From Pedobacter montanisoli (GTDB lineage Bacteria; Bacteroidota; Bacteroidia; Sphingobacteriales; Sphingobacteriaceae), in the NCBI RefSeq assembly GCF_022809115.1, contig NZ_JALGBH010000001.1:868001-932000 (forward strand): DNA of 64,000 nt, written 5' to 3'. The notes under the pieces were generated by a model, which was not told the DNA's origin, did no database searches, and saw only the letters and a list, made by a program, of their open reading frames with translations. This document shows positions 1 to 10,500 of the stretch, piece by piece (the stretch's first letter is position 1; each line of letters begins with the position of its first letter). The position numbers and the translations under genes were made by a program.

Positions 1-2
1 TT

Positions 3-614
3 ACGGTTAATATCGCAGCAGATCCTGCAATGATAGCAACGTATAATGCCGGAGTTTCTGGCGCTAATTATGCTCAATTGGCAGCAACTTCATATTCATT
101 CCCATCAACGGTTACTATACCTAAGGGACAAAGAGAAGCTAAATTTAAAATATCAGTTAAACCAAATACTTTTGATGCAACTAAAGAAAACGCTTTAGCT
201 TTAAGAATTACTTCTGCATCAACTGGTACTATTAGTGGAAATTTTGGTGCTGTTATTTTCAGTATGCCATTAAAGAGTATATGGCAAGGTACTTATACTG
301 TACGTTTCAATAATAACTATGGTGGAATTGACGTAAATATTGGAGATTTCACTGAAACAGGAGTTAAATTGGAAACTGTAGGTCCGAATAAATTACAGAC
401 ACAATACGCTGCTAATACTTATTCTGGCTATACTCAGTATCAGTTTAATGGTAACAATACCTCTATAACCTCTGTTACTGTATTCTCGGGTTCAATCTTG
501 GCTTCTTCAGTTGATGGAGTTGATTTGATCGATCCGGTGAATGGTAAGTTTACCATAAGATATACTTTTGCAGGTAGAGGTATGACAGAAACTTGGGTAA
601 GAACAGGTCCATAA
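3..614 (+). CDS. DUF1735 (BT_3987-like) domain protein, 3' part only
   Basis: The open frame enters from the left edge, so the N-terminus and any lipoprotein signal are missing; the first visible residues read TVNIAADPAM. The YN-x(n)-Y-x(n)-P arrangement followed by a beta-rich C-terminal half resembles the DUF1735-type lipoprotein encoded at 5096-6019, so this is probably a paralogue. Such surface lipoproteins commonly follow susC-susD pairs, so a second operon of that kind probably lies to the left (inference). The gene ends 33 bases before a strong terminator. Family assignment is fairly sure; ligand unknown. Confidence 0.7.
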   Translation, partial: TVNIAADPAMIATYNAGVSGANYAQLAATSYSFPSTVTIPKGQREAKFKISVKPNTFDATKENALALRITSASTGTISGNFGAVIFSMPLKSIWQGTYTVRFNNNYGGIDVNIGDFTETGVKLETVGPNKLQTQYAANTYSGYTQYQFNGNNTSITSVTVFSGSILASSVDGVDLIDPVNGKFTIRYTFAGRGMTETWVRTGP

Positions 615-647
615 GATTAACATCTTATAATTCTTTCATTCATAAAA

Positions 648-685
648 CAAATAAGCCGCCTTTTAAGGGCGGCTTATTTGTTTTT
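648..685 (+). terminator. Rho-independent terminator
   Basis: A perfect 13-bp stem (648-660 with 668-680) has a 7-base loop and is followed by a T-rich tract. It closes the DUF1735 gene; its complement has a weaker T-run and could also serve metG from the other side. Confidence 0.85.
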
Positions 686-780
686 ATATATTGTGGAAAG
701 GATTTCTTTGTTCAGATAGGGATTACTATAAATTAATATATGACTCAGGAAAGTTGTATAATTGCCCTATATAAAATTAA

Positions 781-2889
781 TTATCTGATTACAGCACCCT
801 CTGGCATCCGATCAGTTGCTTTCACAAAGGTCAGTTTACCTTCGCTATCCTCAGCCATTAATATCATTCCCTGCGAAACAATTCCTTTGATTTCTCTTGG
901 TGCTAGATTTACGATGATACTTACTTGCTTTCCTATAATATCTTCAGGTTTATAGTGTTCGGCAATACCCGAAACTACTGTGCGCTCATCTAATCCCGTA
1001 TTTAAAGTCAGTTTAAGTAATTTCTTGGTTTTTTCTACTTTCTCTGCAGCAACTATTGTGGCTACTCTGATATCTATAGCACTAAACTGTTCAAATTCAA
1101 TGTTAGGTTTGGACGGAGTAACTTCTTTTTGCATTTGTTGATTGGCAGTTTTGCTCTGATTTAACTTATCTATCTGTGCCTGTACAGCTTCATCTTCTAT
1201 TTTATCAAACAACAGCTCCGCTTGGTTTAATTTATGCCCTCGTTTTAACAGATCAATAGATCCTGCATCAGTCCAGGTATTTCCACCACAATTTAACATT
1301 TGTTTTAGCTTAACAGAGGTAAAAGGCAAGAATGGTTCTATCAGAATTTCTAAATTGGCGGCAATTTGTAAGCTGATATTTAAAATAGTACGTACTCTGT
1401 CTTCGTCTGTTTTAATCAATTTCCAGGGTTCTGTATCTGCTAAATATTTATTCCCTAAACGAGCAACATTCATTACCTCTGTTAGAGCTTCTCTAAAGCG
1501 ATAATTTTCTATAGAGGTGCTGATCTTATCAGGATAAGACTTAAGTTCTTCTATAATCGCTTTATCGTGCGCTGTAAGTTCCATTAAGGTTGGTACATTA
1601 CCATCAAAATATTTATGGGTTAGAACTACCACACGATTAATGAAATTACCTAAAATAGCAACCAGCTCATTATTGTTCCTTGCCTGAAAATCTTTCCAGG
1701 TAAAATCATTGTCTTTTGTTTCAGGAGCAGTTGCCGTTAAAACATAGCGTAAAACATCCTGCTTGTCTTTAAAATCTTCGAGATATTCATTTAACCATAC
1801 AGCCCAATTTTTAGAGGTTGATATTTTTTGTCCTTCTAAGTTTAAAAACTCGTTAGCCGGTACATTATCTGCCAAAATATAATCTCCATGAGCCATTAAC
1901 ATAGCAGGGAAAATAATGCAATGAAAAACGATATTATCTTTACCTATAAAGTGAACCAGTTTAGCTTCTTTATTTTTCCAGTAATCCTCATAATTAAAGG
2001 ATGTTAAGTTGCTTTGGTTAATATAATATTCCTCAGCTTTAGGATTCCATATTCCTAATTTAGCATATTCAGATAGTTCTTTAGTAGCTGATATATAACC
2101 AATAGGTGCATCAAACCAAACATACAATACTTTTCCATCTGCTCCCTTAACAGGAACCTTTACGCCCCAATCCAGATCGCGGGTCATTGCCCTTGGCTGT
2201 AAACCTGCATTAAGCCAGCTTTGACACTGTCCGTATACATTAGGCCGCCACTCTTTATGACTTTCTATATAGGTACGTAATTGATCTTCATATTTATCAA
2301 GGGGTAAGAACCAGTTTTTAGTCTGTCTTAAAACAGGTGGTTGACCAGATAATGTTGATTTTGGATTGATTAGATCTGTGGCGTTTAATGAACTTCCACA
2401 GCTTTCGCACTGATCGCCATAGGCATTTTCGTTGCCACATTTGGGACAGGTGCCTGTAATGTATCTGTCTGCCAGAAAAGATTTAGCCTGCTCATCATAA
2501 TACTGCTCTGTTATTTCTTCAGTAAATACTCCGTCTTTATATAACTTTTCAAAGAAATCTTCGGCTGTTTGATGATGTGTTAACGAAGAAGTACGATGAT
2601 AAATATCGAAAGATACGCCGAATTCCTTAAATGAATCGCCAATTATTTTATGATATTTATCTACGATCTCCTGTGGCGTAACTCCTTCTTTTTTAGCTTT
2701 AAGCGTTATAGGAACTCCATTTTCATCAGATCCGCAGATAAATTTAACATCTCTTTTATTGGCACGCAGATAACGTACATACGTATCGGCAGGCAAATAC
2801 ACGCCAGCTAGGTGGCCAATGTGTACAGGCCCGTTGGTATAAGGCAAGGCAGCCGTAACCGTATATCTTTTAAATTTATTATTATCCAA
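781..2889 (-). CDS. metG: methionine-tRNA ligase
   Basis: Charges tRNA-Met in the cytoplasm. Visible class I synthetase signatures: HIGH box (HIGH, about residues 23-26), a CxxC...CxxC zinc knuckle (CPKCG and CESCG), and a KISTS version of the KMSKS loop. The C-terminal ~100 residues form an OB-fold tRNA-binding domain (IDIRVATIV...), as in long bacterial MetG. The open frame extends to 3006, but that would overlap the divergent neighbour by about 80 bases, so I place the start at the TTG at 2889 ([20 protein letters not shown]), giving 702 residues. A TATCTTTG promoter element sits just upstream. Function near certain; start moderately sure. Confidence 0.95.
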   Translation of the reverse strand: MDNNKFKRYTVTAALPYTNGPVHIGHLAGVYLPADTYVRYLRANKRDVKFICGSDENGVPITLKAKKEGVTPQEIVDKYHKIIGDSFKEFGVSFDIYHRTSSLTHHQTAEDFFEKLYKDGVFTEEITEQYYDEQAKSFLADRYITGTCPKCGNENAYGDQCESCGSSLNATDLINPKSTLSGQPPVLRQTKNWFLPLDKYEDQLRTYIESHKEWRPNVYGQCQSWLNAGLQPRAMTRDLDWGVKVPVKGADGKVLYVWFDAPIGYISATKELSEYAKLGIWNPKAEEYYINQSNLTSFNYEDYWKNKEAKLVHFIGKDNIVFHCIIFPAMLMAHGDYILADNVPANEFLNLEGQKISTSKNWAVWLNEYLEDFKDKQDVLRYVLTATAPETKDNDFTWKDFQARNNNELVAILGNFINRVVVLTHKYFDGNVPTLMELTAHDKAIIEELKSYPDKISTSIENYRFREALTEVMNVARLGNKYLADTEPWKLIKTDEDRVRTILNISLQIAANLEILIEPFLPFTSVKLKQMLNCGGNTWTDAGSIDLLKRGHKLNQAELLFDKIEDEAVQAQIDKLNQSKTANQQMQKEVTPSKPNIEFEQFSAIDIRVATIVAAEKVEKTKKLLKLTLNTGLDERTVVSGIAEHYKPEDIIGKQVSIIVNLAPREIKGIVSQGMILMAEDSEGKLTFVKATDRMPEGAVIR

Positions 2890-2906
2890 AACTATTTTTT
2901 TATTTT

Positions 2907-2915
2907 GCAAAGATA
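2907..2915 (-). promoter_or_regulatory. metG -7 promoter element (TATCTTTGC)
   Basis: Matches the Bacteroidota TAnnTTTG element on the minus strand, in the 37-base divergent gap between metG and the LD-carboxypeptidase gene. It would give a very short metG leader, consistent with the TTG start. Confidence 0.5.
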
Positions 2916-2926
2916 TTGTTTTCAAA

Positions 2927-3823
2927 ATGATTAAGCAGCCAGCATATTTAAAAAAGGGCGATAAAATTGCAATTGTTTGCCCTGCAAAGAAACTTCCCAA
3001 GCCCATTGATTATGGAATAAGTGTACTTCAAAGTTGGGGACTTGAAGTAGTTATAGGTCAATCAGTAACGGCATCGCACCATCAGTTTGCAGGAACTGAT
3101 CAGTTAAGAGCCCAAGACTTGCAGCAATTTTTAGATGATATATCAGTAAAAGCAATTATTGCAGCACGTGGCGGATATGGTACCATCCGTATAATTGATG
3201 AACTTGATTTTACTTTGTTTAAAATAAATCCTAAATGGATTATAGGCTTTAGTGATATTACAGTGTTGCTTTCACATTTGAATGCAGATTTAAAAATGCA
3301 AAGCATACATGGGCAAATGCCTTACACATTTGATGAAAGTACACCGGAAGCTCTGGAAAGTTTGCGTAAAGCGCTGTTTGGAGAGGTTGATGTATATAAT
3401 TATTCGAGTGAATTTACCAATAGAGAAGGAAATGTTAGTGGAGAACTTATAGGCGGGAATTTAACCCTGCTTTTGGCCGTTGAAGGCTCAGTTTCTGAGA
3501 TGGATTATAGCAACAAAATTTTATTTATTGAAGATGTTGGTGAGCATGAATATGCAATAGATCGAATGATGCGAACGCTAAAAAGAAATGGGAAATTAAA
3601 GGATTTAAAGGCCTTAGTTGTTGGCGCATTTAATGAGCTTGGCGAAGAAAGTATTGCCTTTGGACAAAGTCCTGAAGAGGTAATATGGGAATTGGTAAAA
3701 GAATATGATTATCCGGTTTGTTTTAATTTTCCTAGCGGCCATATAAGTGATAATAGAGCCATGGTATTAGGTAAAACTGTAAATTTAAGTATAGAAAAAA
3801 ATAAAGTAATCTTTAAATATTAA
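2927..3823 (+). CDS. LD-carboxypeptidase (peptidase family S66)
   Basis: Muramoyl-tetrapeptide LD-carboxypeptidases remove the terminal D-Ala of peptidoglycan tetrapeptides during cell-wall recycling. At 298 residues it has the family length. The S66 Ser-Glu-His triad is visible: S109 in GFSDIT, E202 in [13 protein letters not shown], and H272 in GHISDNRAM. There is no clear signal peptide, which suggests cytoplasmic action. It is divergent from metG and 4 bases upstream of a DoxX-family gene, so the two are probably co-transcribed. Could be named ldcA by homology, but specificity is not proven by sequence. Confidence 0.9.
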   Translation: MIKQPAYLKKGDKIAIVCPAKKLPKPIDYGISVLQSWGLEVVIGQSVTASHHQFAGTDQLRAQDLQQFLDDISVKAIIAARGGYGTIRIIDELDFTLFKINPKWIIGFSDITVLLSHLNADLKMQSIHGQMPYTFDESTPEALESLRKALFGEVDVYNYSSEFTNREGNVSGELIGGNLTLLLAVEGSVSEMDYSNKILFIEDVGEHEYAIDRMMRTLKRNGKLKDLKALVVGAFNELGEESIAFGQSPEEVIWELVKEYDYPVCFNFPSGHISDNRAMVLGKTVNLSIEKNKVIFKY

Positions 3824-3827
3824 CCGT

Positions 3828-4235
3828 ATGGCTATTTTAGACAATTTAGGTAAATATCGTAATACAGGCCTTCTCTTATTGAGATTAGGCTTAGGTATAA
3901 TGATGATGACTCACGGACTGCCGAAAATTATGGGAGGCCCTGATAAATGGGCTGCTATTGGTGGTAGTATGAAAGTAATTGGTATTGATTTTATACCTGC
4001 ATTCTGGGGATTTATGGCTGCAGTTTCTGAAGGGTTTGGAGGGTTTTTATTGCTTTTGGGCTTATTTTTCAGGCCGGTAAATATACTATTAGTATTTACC
4101 ATGATGATTGCTGCATTGGTACATTTCTCAAAAGGAGAAGGACTCTCGGGCGCTTCTCATGCAATTGAGCTTGGAATTGTATTTTTGAGCTTAATATTTA
4201 TTGGCCCGGGAAAATATAGTGTAGATAAAAAGTAA
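3828..4235 (+). CDS. DoxX family membrane protein
   Basis: A 135-residue protein with four hydrophobic segments. The N-terminal LLLLRLGLGIMMMTHGLPKI stretch and a later PVNILLVFTMMIAALVHF segment are typical of DoxX/SURF4-like inner-membrane proteins of the TQO subunit/DoxD superfamily. Function in this family is poorly defined; some members are tied to quinone-linked redox or oxidative-stress roles. It begins 4 bases after the LD-carboxypeptidase stop and ends before a terminator, so it closes a two-gene operon. Confidence 0.85.
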   Translation: MAILDNLGKYRNTGLLLLRLGLGIMMMTHGLPKIMGGPDKWAAIGGSMKVIGIDFIPAFWGFMAAVSEGFGGFLLLLGLFFRPVNILLVFTMMIAALVHFSKGEGLSGASHAIELGIVFLSLIFIGPGKYSVDKK

Positions 4236-4255
4236 AAAATACAGATTATAAAATT

Positions 4256-4290
4256 CAAAAAGGGGCATGCAAAGTATGCTCCTTTTTCGT
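4256..4290 (+). terminator. Rho-independent terminator after doxX
   Basis: Stem with arms aaaaggggcat and atgctcctttt (one G-U pair), a short loop and a T-run, 20 bases after the DoxX stop. Confidence 0.75.
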
Positions 4291-4362
4291 ATTAAATTAA
4301 CCTAAATAAGAAACCCACTTCAATTTTTGAAATGGGTTAAAAGTAGTTTGTTATTGTTCTAT

Positions 4363-5022
4363 TTATTTAAAAATATTTCTCAGTAAGGAGATAATATCAT
4401 TCTCTTTTTTAAGATTTAATTTATTTTCCTTAACATAATTGCTCGCATCATTAGAATTCAGATAGTCTAGAACAGAGCGATCATTTAGCTTAACATCAGT
4501 CACCTTCCCATTTTGAACAAAGAAATATTTCACGTTCTGATCAATTTTTTTAGATACAACTGCGGTATTGTAGCCCTTGGTTTCTATAATATCTTTTTGC
4601 AAAAGTTTTAGAAATTTTATTTTCCCGTCATATAAAACTTCAGCAAATTGTTCGTTTTTCAAACCAGCGCCTGTAAATCCATCCCGGAATACCTTTAATT
4701 TGCCATCATTTTTTAGGATGAACTCTTTAATAGGCTCTCTAAAAACACCTTCTGATCCGTTCTCTGTTTTAACTAAAACCTCACTGGACATTACATTATA
4801 TTTAATTTCTGCCTGCATGTTCTTAAATGTCGAATCTTTAAAAACAATAGTAGCATTCATCCATTTATCATATAAAAAGGGATTGCCTTCAATATCCAGA
4901 TCAATTCCTTTTACAGATTTAATCAACATAGGATCGCCACTTATTCTAACTTTTTGCTGAAGCTGGGCAAAACTGCTTTTACCTAAAGCAAAGAATAAAA
5001 TCAAAACAAATACTTTTTTCAT
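4363..5022 (-). CDS. secreted hypothetical protein
   Basis: 219 residues. A hydrophobic signal peptide (MKKVFVLILFFALG...) appears to end at an AQ cleavage site near residue 20. The mature part is a mix of beta strands and lysine-rich segments (FKDSTFKN, FVQNGKVTDVKL) and has no cysteine or catalytic motif I can see. It resembles the many secreted Bacteroidota proteins that carry repeated short strands, but I do not recognise a named family. It lies downstream of the susCD-type operon beyond a terminator and so is likely a separate unit. Confidence 0.75.
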   Translation of the reverse strand: MKKVFVLILFFALGKSSFAQLQQKVRISGDPMLIKSVKGIDLDIEGNPFLYDKWMNATIVFKDSTFKNMQAEIKYNVMSSEVLVKTENGSEGVFREPIKEFILKNDGKLKVFRDGFTGAGLKNEQFAEVLYDGKIKFLKLLQKDIIETKGYNTAVVSKKIDQNVKYFFVQNGKVTDVKLNDRSVLDYLNSNDASNYVKENKLNLKKENDIISLLRNIFK

Positions 5023-5047
5023 CTTCTAAATCTAATGTAATCGTGAA

Positions 5048-5079
5048 CAAAAAGAGGGATTGAAAAATCCCTCTTTTTG
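5048..5079 (-). terminator. terminator of the susC-susD-DUF1735 operon
   Basis: Near-symmetric hairpin (arms caaaaagagggat / atccctctttttg, loop tgaaaa) followed by T-runs in both directions. It lies just after the last gene of the minus-strand operon. Confidence 0.8.
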
Positions 5080-5095
5080 CATTTTTTAATAAAGA

Positions 5096-6019
5096 TTATC
5101 TTTCTTCTTCAAAGGTCCATTTTTCACTAACGGTCCATCTTCCAGAAGTCCATTTTACTGTAACTGATCTATCTCCAGGATTGAACTTACCACTTACATT
5201 GGTAAATACCCTGGCAGGCGAGAACGGGTCTGATACAGAAACCAAGTTATTCGTTACCGGATCAAAGTCAAATTTTAAACCAATACCTGTATTTGCAGCA
5301 GAAGTTCCTGCATTATTAATTACAATGTATCTGTCAAAATCGTAATCTATATCATAAACGCTAACTGCTGTAGTAGAAGCAGTAGTTAAAGAGAATGTTC
5401 TAGGGTAATCTCCTTTGTACAAGCCATTCGCATCTACACAGGTTCCATCTACAGTATAAACGCCATCATATGCATTTTTAATACTGATTAGAACAATAAT
5501 AGACTCAGAGCCTTTCTTTTTGTAAAGACCATTTGTCTGATCAATCTTATAGGCTACAGCATATTTCTTGCTTAGATCCCATAAGCTTCCGTTCAAATTG
5601 ATTTTAATGTTCTTTGAAAAGTCTCCAGCCGCAAAATCAATAGTAAAGCCGGTAGCTGTTTTAGTTACTCCTGCATCTGCTGCTAAGGTATAAATCGCTT
5701 CAGGAAGCAATTCATAATCTGTACCGTTTGCAGTATTATATGCAGTGATAGCTGCCGGGTCAGAAACCAAAGTTACTTTAGAAGCTGTGTTTAAATCTGC
5801 TGCACTTGCGGCATCTTTACGCACACTAAATAACTGAATTTTCTCTTTTACACCTGTAAATGGAGTAAAGTACAGACTCTTTGAGGGAGCTTCTAAAAGC
5901 TTAACCATAGTAACGCCTTTATCAGCGGCTGATTCTCCTTCAAAGCTGTCTTTTCTACAGCCTATTGTTGTTCCGAACAACACGATGGATAACAACAGAT
6001 ATATATATCTTTTTTTCAT
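5096..6019 (-). CDS. DUF1735 (BT_3987-like) domain lipoprotein
   Basis: 307 residues with a lipoprotein signal ending at C21 (TTIGC). The region at about 40-180 has the DUF1735 pattern, and the C-terminal ~110 residues form a second beta domain rich in aromatics that ends with WTFEEER. In Bacteroidota such lipoproteins are surface-exposed glycan or peptide binders encoded with SusC/SusD transporters. It is the last of three genes, 27 bases after susD. Paralogous to the truncated gene at the left edge. Ligand unknown, since no glycoside hydrolase gene is present. Confidence 0.85.
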   Translation of the reverse strand: MKKRYIYLLLSIVLFGTTIGCRKDSFEGESAADKGVTMVKLLEAPSKSLYFTPFTGVKEKIQLFSVRKDAASAADLNTASKVTLVSDPAAITAYNTANGTDYELLPEAIYTLAADAGVTKTATGFTIDFAAGDFSKNIKINLNGSLWDLSKKYAVAYKIDQTNGLYKKKGSESIIVLISIKNAYDGVYTVDGTCVDANGLYKGDYPRTFSLTTASTTAVSVYDIDYDFDRYIVINNAGTSAANTGIGLKFDFDPVTNNLVSVSDPFSPARVFTNVSGKFNPGDRSVTVKWTSGRWTVSEKWTFEEER

Positions 6020-6046
6020 TTTATTTGAATTATAATTTAGATTAAA

Positions 6047-7492
6047 TTATTGATCCCACCATATTCTGGCATCCTGGGTATTACCTCCCTGTAGTCTGGC
6101 AATAGCGGCATCATTATTAGCTTTATTACTGGTTTGCTCACTGGTAGCATAAGCTATTCTTCTAGGAATTTGTTTAGAAGCATTTGTTGCTGCAGTAGCA
6201 GGAGTTAATACAGGGAATCCGGTTTTTCTCCAGATGTTCCAGCCAGTTAATCCATCAGGGTAGCTTGCTAAATAACGTTGAGTAGAAATATTTTTAACAT
6301 TATTTGCCGCACCTACTGCTCCAATAGCAACATTAGTATTTGATAAATAGCCTGCAGAAGGTGCTCCTGCTCCCCATTGTTCAAATGATAAACTTATACC
6401 ATCTGCATATAAGGTCGCCAAGTTTTCTGTAGTCCAGCCAAGATTAGCTGCTTCTGCTCTTGCTAAATTAACCTGAGCAGCAGTAACAATATATACAGGA
6501 CTATTTTCAGCTCTTAAGTCTCCTCTTAATACACGTGCCCAAGTAGGGTTATTGTTTGTAAAAGCCTCTGTTGTTGCTTTATCAAAACCGTAAGGAATAC
6601 CTACACTAGAAGTAGCAGTATTGCCTACTTGCTCTGATGCTCCTCCAAAAGCGCTCTGACGAGGATCTGCTAAACTTGCAGTTAAATCTGTCAGAGTTTT
6701 ACTTTCTCCATAATCTTTACGTCCATCATAACCTCTCCAGATGGTGTTTTTATAGTTACCACCAGGGAAAGACAATTTAAAATTCTGAGCATTTGTAGTT
6801 ATAACACCTGCAGGATCGGCAAGAGCTGCTTTTAACTGAGTAGCAGCATAATCACCTGCACCAGGATATCTTTTTGATAGCTGGATTGACATTAGAACTC
6901 TTAATGAGTTTGCAGTTCTTTTCCAAGAAGCCACATCTCCATTAAAAACAATATCACCTGTAATAGGAGAGCCATCAAAAGATGCCACTGCTGTTGTTAA
7001 AGCTGCAATCATTCCTTTATAAATAGCTTCTTGTGTATCGTATTTCGGTGCATTAAATTCTATACCTTTTAAAGCTTCACTGTAAGGAACATCTCCCCAT
7101 TGGTCAGTTATTCTCCAAAAATAATATTGCTGAAGAATTTTAGCGACCTGATTCTGGTTATTGCTCTGATTCAGGTTAATGATATTTTGTAAATCATAAA
7201 GAGAACCTGCGTAAGCACCTGTAAAAGACAGCTGTTGAAGCGAATAATTCATTGCATCAGGATACTGACTTTGAGAAAAATACTGGCAGTAATAACCTTC
7301 TATAATCATATTTCCACCAAAAACCTGACCGCCTAAGTTTGATTGTGCATTGGTCATTAGGGCACTTATATTAGGTACAGTAGTTACTGATGGATCCACG
7401 TTCGTATCCCCGAAGTCGCTCATCTTCTTACATCCTGCTGATCCCAGAGCTAAAAGGCCTGCCAATGTATAATATATAAATTTCTTTTTCAT
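6047..7492 (-). CDS. SusD/RagB-family outer-membrane lipoprotein
   Basis: 481 residues; lipobox with C21 (SAGC). The alpha-helical TPR-like scaffold, the YCQYFSQSQYPD segment and the NLARAEAANLGWTTENLATLY segment fit the SusD-like 2 group. It acts as the lid that delivers substrate to its SusC partner, encoded 33 bases upstream. The C-terminal ARIWWDQ tail is common in this group. Substrate cannot be read from sequence. Confidence 0.92.
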   Translation of the reverse strand: MKKKFIYYTLAGLLALGSAGCKKMSDFGDTNVDPSVTTVPNISALMTNAQSNLGGQVFGGNMIIEGYYCQYFSQSQYPDAMNYSLQQLSFTGAYAGSLYDLQNIINLNQSNNQNQVAKILQQYYFWRITDQWGDVPYSEALKGIEFNAPKYDTQEAIYKGMIAALTTAVASFDGSPITGDIVFNGDVASWKRTANSLRVLMSIQLSKRYPGAGDYAATQLKAALADPAGVITTNAQNFKLSFPGGNYKNTIWRGYDGRKDYGESKTLTDLTASLADPRQSAFGGASEQVGNTATSSVGIPYGFDKATTEAFTNNNPTWARVLRGDLRAENSPVYIVTAAQVNLARAEAANLGWTTENLATLYADGISLSFEQWGAGAPSAGYLSNTNVAIGAVGAANNVKNISTQRYLASYPDGLTGWNIWRKTGFPVLTPATAATNASKQIPRRIAYATSEQTSNKANNDAAIARLQGGNTQDARIWWDQ

Positions 7493-7525
7493 TTTATTCT
7501 GTTTTATCTATTAATGACCGAACAA

Positions 7526-10500
7526 TTAGAATCCCACTCTTAAGTTAAAACCAATCCCTCTTGTACCTGGTAATTGAGCTGTTTCACCTGTAGTAGCTGA
7601 AATTTCTGAAGGATCGAAATCTTTTGTTTTAGCATAAATTAAAACAGGATTTCTGGCAACAACAGAGAAAGTAGCGCTTCTTACGAATTTATCAGCACCC
7701 CATTTTTTTAATGGAAGTCTGTAACCTACTGAAACCTCCCTTAGTTTAACGAAAGTTAAATCGTAAACATAGTCATCAAATGTTTTATTGTTATATAAGT
7801 TCTGATAATAGGTTTGGGCATCTACATAATAAGTTTTTGGCTGACCAGTAGTTGCATCTACACCATCTACTCTAACACCACCGCCATCTGCTACAGCATC
7901 TCTTACAGAAACGCCTTTATCATTTAATGCAGCAGTACGGGCTGTTAAACCACTATATGTACCCCACATGTTTGATAGTGAAACGAACTTACCACCAATT
8001 TGCCAGTCAATATTGGCATTGATTTCAAAATCTTTCATTACTACAAATGAGTTTTGCAAACCACCTGTATGCTTAGGAAGAACACTTCCAAAATATACGT
8101 TAGGATCGTTGATATAAGCTCCTGTAGATGTTAACAATGGAACTCCGTCAGCATTTCTTTTTATACCGTTACCATAAATTTGTCCCCACTGCATTCCTTC
8201 CTGATGAATCATGTAAGGCATAGTAGTTCCCCATACAGCTTGTACCGAAATACGGGTTTGTTGGTATTTTTTACTGATTTCAACAACTTTATTGTCTAAC
8301 AAATTAGCATATGAAGCGTTGATATCCCATGAAAAATTAGTACTTCTGAAAGGCTTAGCATTTAAAGAGAAATCCAGACCTTTTCTGTCAATACGACCGA
8401 TATTAGTTACAATAGAACTAAATCCTGAAGCGGCATTGATTGTAATTGCTCTTGGATAATTAATCTCTCTGGCATCCCAATAAGTTGCTGAAACACCTAA
8501 CCTTCCTTTAAGGAATTTTAAATCGATACCATATTCAGAGTTTGAAGAAGTTGCTCCTTTAATATCTGGATCCACCAATTGATCTGGAGTATTCATTAAT
8601 AAGTTACCATTCCATTTTAACGGATCTACACCATATGCAGAGCCTGGATATGTATAAGCACTTATTGATTGAGGAATCTCTCCATAAGAAGCGCGGATTT
8701 TACCTTCATATAGCCAGTTAAAAGCCGTATTATCTTTTAATAAATCACTGAATACAAATGATGCACCAATAGATTTAGATAATACAGAACTGTTTTTCTC
8801 AGGAAGTGTAGAATACCAGTCATTACGTATTGATCCTTCTAAAAATACCATATTTTTATAGCCAAAAGTGGCACGTGCTAAAAGCGCTCTGTATTTATCC
8901 TGGCTACGGTCATTTCCTATAACTGGTTGATCAACTGAGTTTCCGATGGTAAATAAATCCGGAATAGATAAACCATTATTTGTTGCAGCAGTATTGGTTT
9001 TGTATTGAGATCTGAAGATATCCATACCTGCGGTTGCATCAATACTAAAATCATTTATTTTTTTAGTATAATAACCTAATATCTCATAGTTTTCTCTATT
9101 AGAATAAGTGTTTCCTGTTCCATAATAACCTTTTACTAAAGCGTTATTTCCAGAAGTTTGCGTTCCACTATCATTTAACCTTGTACTATATTTACTTTCG
9201 TAAAAAGTAGTGTTTTGTTGTTTTCTGTAAGTCCCTGTAAATTTCAGATCATTATTTACTTTGTAAGTAAATGAAATGTTGCCATAAAATCTATCTCTCT
9301 GATTAACTTTATCTAACAAATCATAGTAAGTATAGAAGTTATACCAATAGTTTGCGGCATAGAAAGATCTTGGATCTGCAGCATTATAGGTGTTTGGATC
9401 ATTATGGTTCCAGCTTGCATAGATTTTTTGTGAACCTATACCCGGAACGGTAAGCCCTCTTAGTTCTTTCATAATTTTCATATCCAAATCTCTGTGGAAC
9501 CATTGGTTAAATGATCCTGTACTTTGACTTGAATAAGCATCATCAATTTCTCCGTTTAATAGTGTATTAACATAATTGATGTTGGCACCAACAGAGAAAT
9601 GATCATTAATATTGTAATTAGCTACAAAATTAAGGGTATTCTTTTTCAGATTGGTATTAGGAATCAATCCATGTGTGTATTGATTTCCGTATGAAACTTT
9701 TACATTGTATTTTTCATTGGCATTGCTATAGCTGATAGAGTTGTTATAAGTTACACCAGTATCAAAATAATCTCTTGCGTTATCAGGTTGAGCAACTAAA
9801 TTGGTTGTTTTATAAGAATACTGAGTTCCCGGATACCATGCGTACCATGGAATATATTCTTGTCCAACCATTTTTGGACCCCAGCTTGAATCATCGCTAT
9901 AATTGTGATAGTATTTACCATCTAGTGCTTTCCACTCAAGAGGATCGCCTGCTTTCCAATTATATTGAATCAAATCTTTCTGGTTACCACCTGCGTATAC
10001 ATTCTGATAATTTGGGAGAACATAAGCATTTTCAAATGTTGTTCCTATATTAACAGCAATACCACTTCCAACTGCAGGTTTACCTTTTTTGGTAGTGATT
10101 AATATTGCTCCGGCAGCAGCTTGTGAACCTAATAAAGCGGCGGCAGCTGGTCCCTGAAGAACAGAAATATCATCTATATCATCTAAGTTAACATCATCCG
10201 CATTGGGTAAAATCGTACCGTCAACTACGTATAGAACATCATTTCCTGTACCAAAACCACTTGCACCTCTTAAACGTATAGTAGTATTTCTACCTAAAGC
10301 AGCAGCAGACTGGCTTCTTACCTGAACACCTGCAACCTTACCCGCTAATGCGTTATTAAGGTTCGTGCTTCTAACGGTGTTTAACTTTTCTCCTGTTACG
10401 TTCTGGATATTTGCCGAAGCTGCTCTTGAAGTTGTTTTTGTACCGTAAGCACCTTCAATTACTACCTCGTTTAAAACTTTAGCATCAGGAGATAAGGCAA

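Noticed and set aside
740-955. Plus-strand ORF over the 3' end of metG
   Set aside because: It is a shadow of the conserved MetG C-terminal domain on the other strand.
9775-10053. Plus-strand ORF of 92 codons within susC
   Set aside because: It lies opposite the SusC coding sequence and has no family features.
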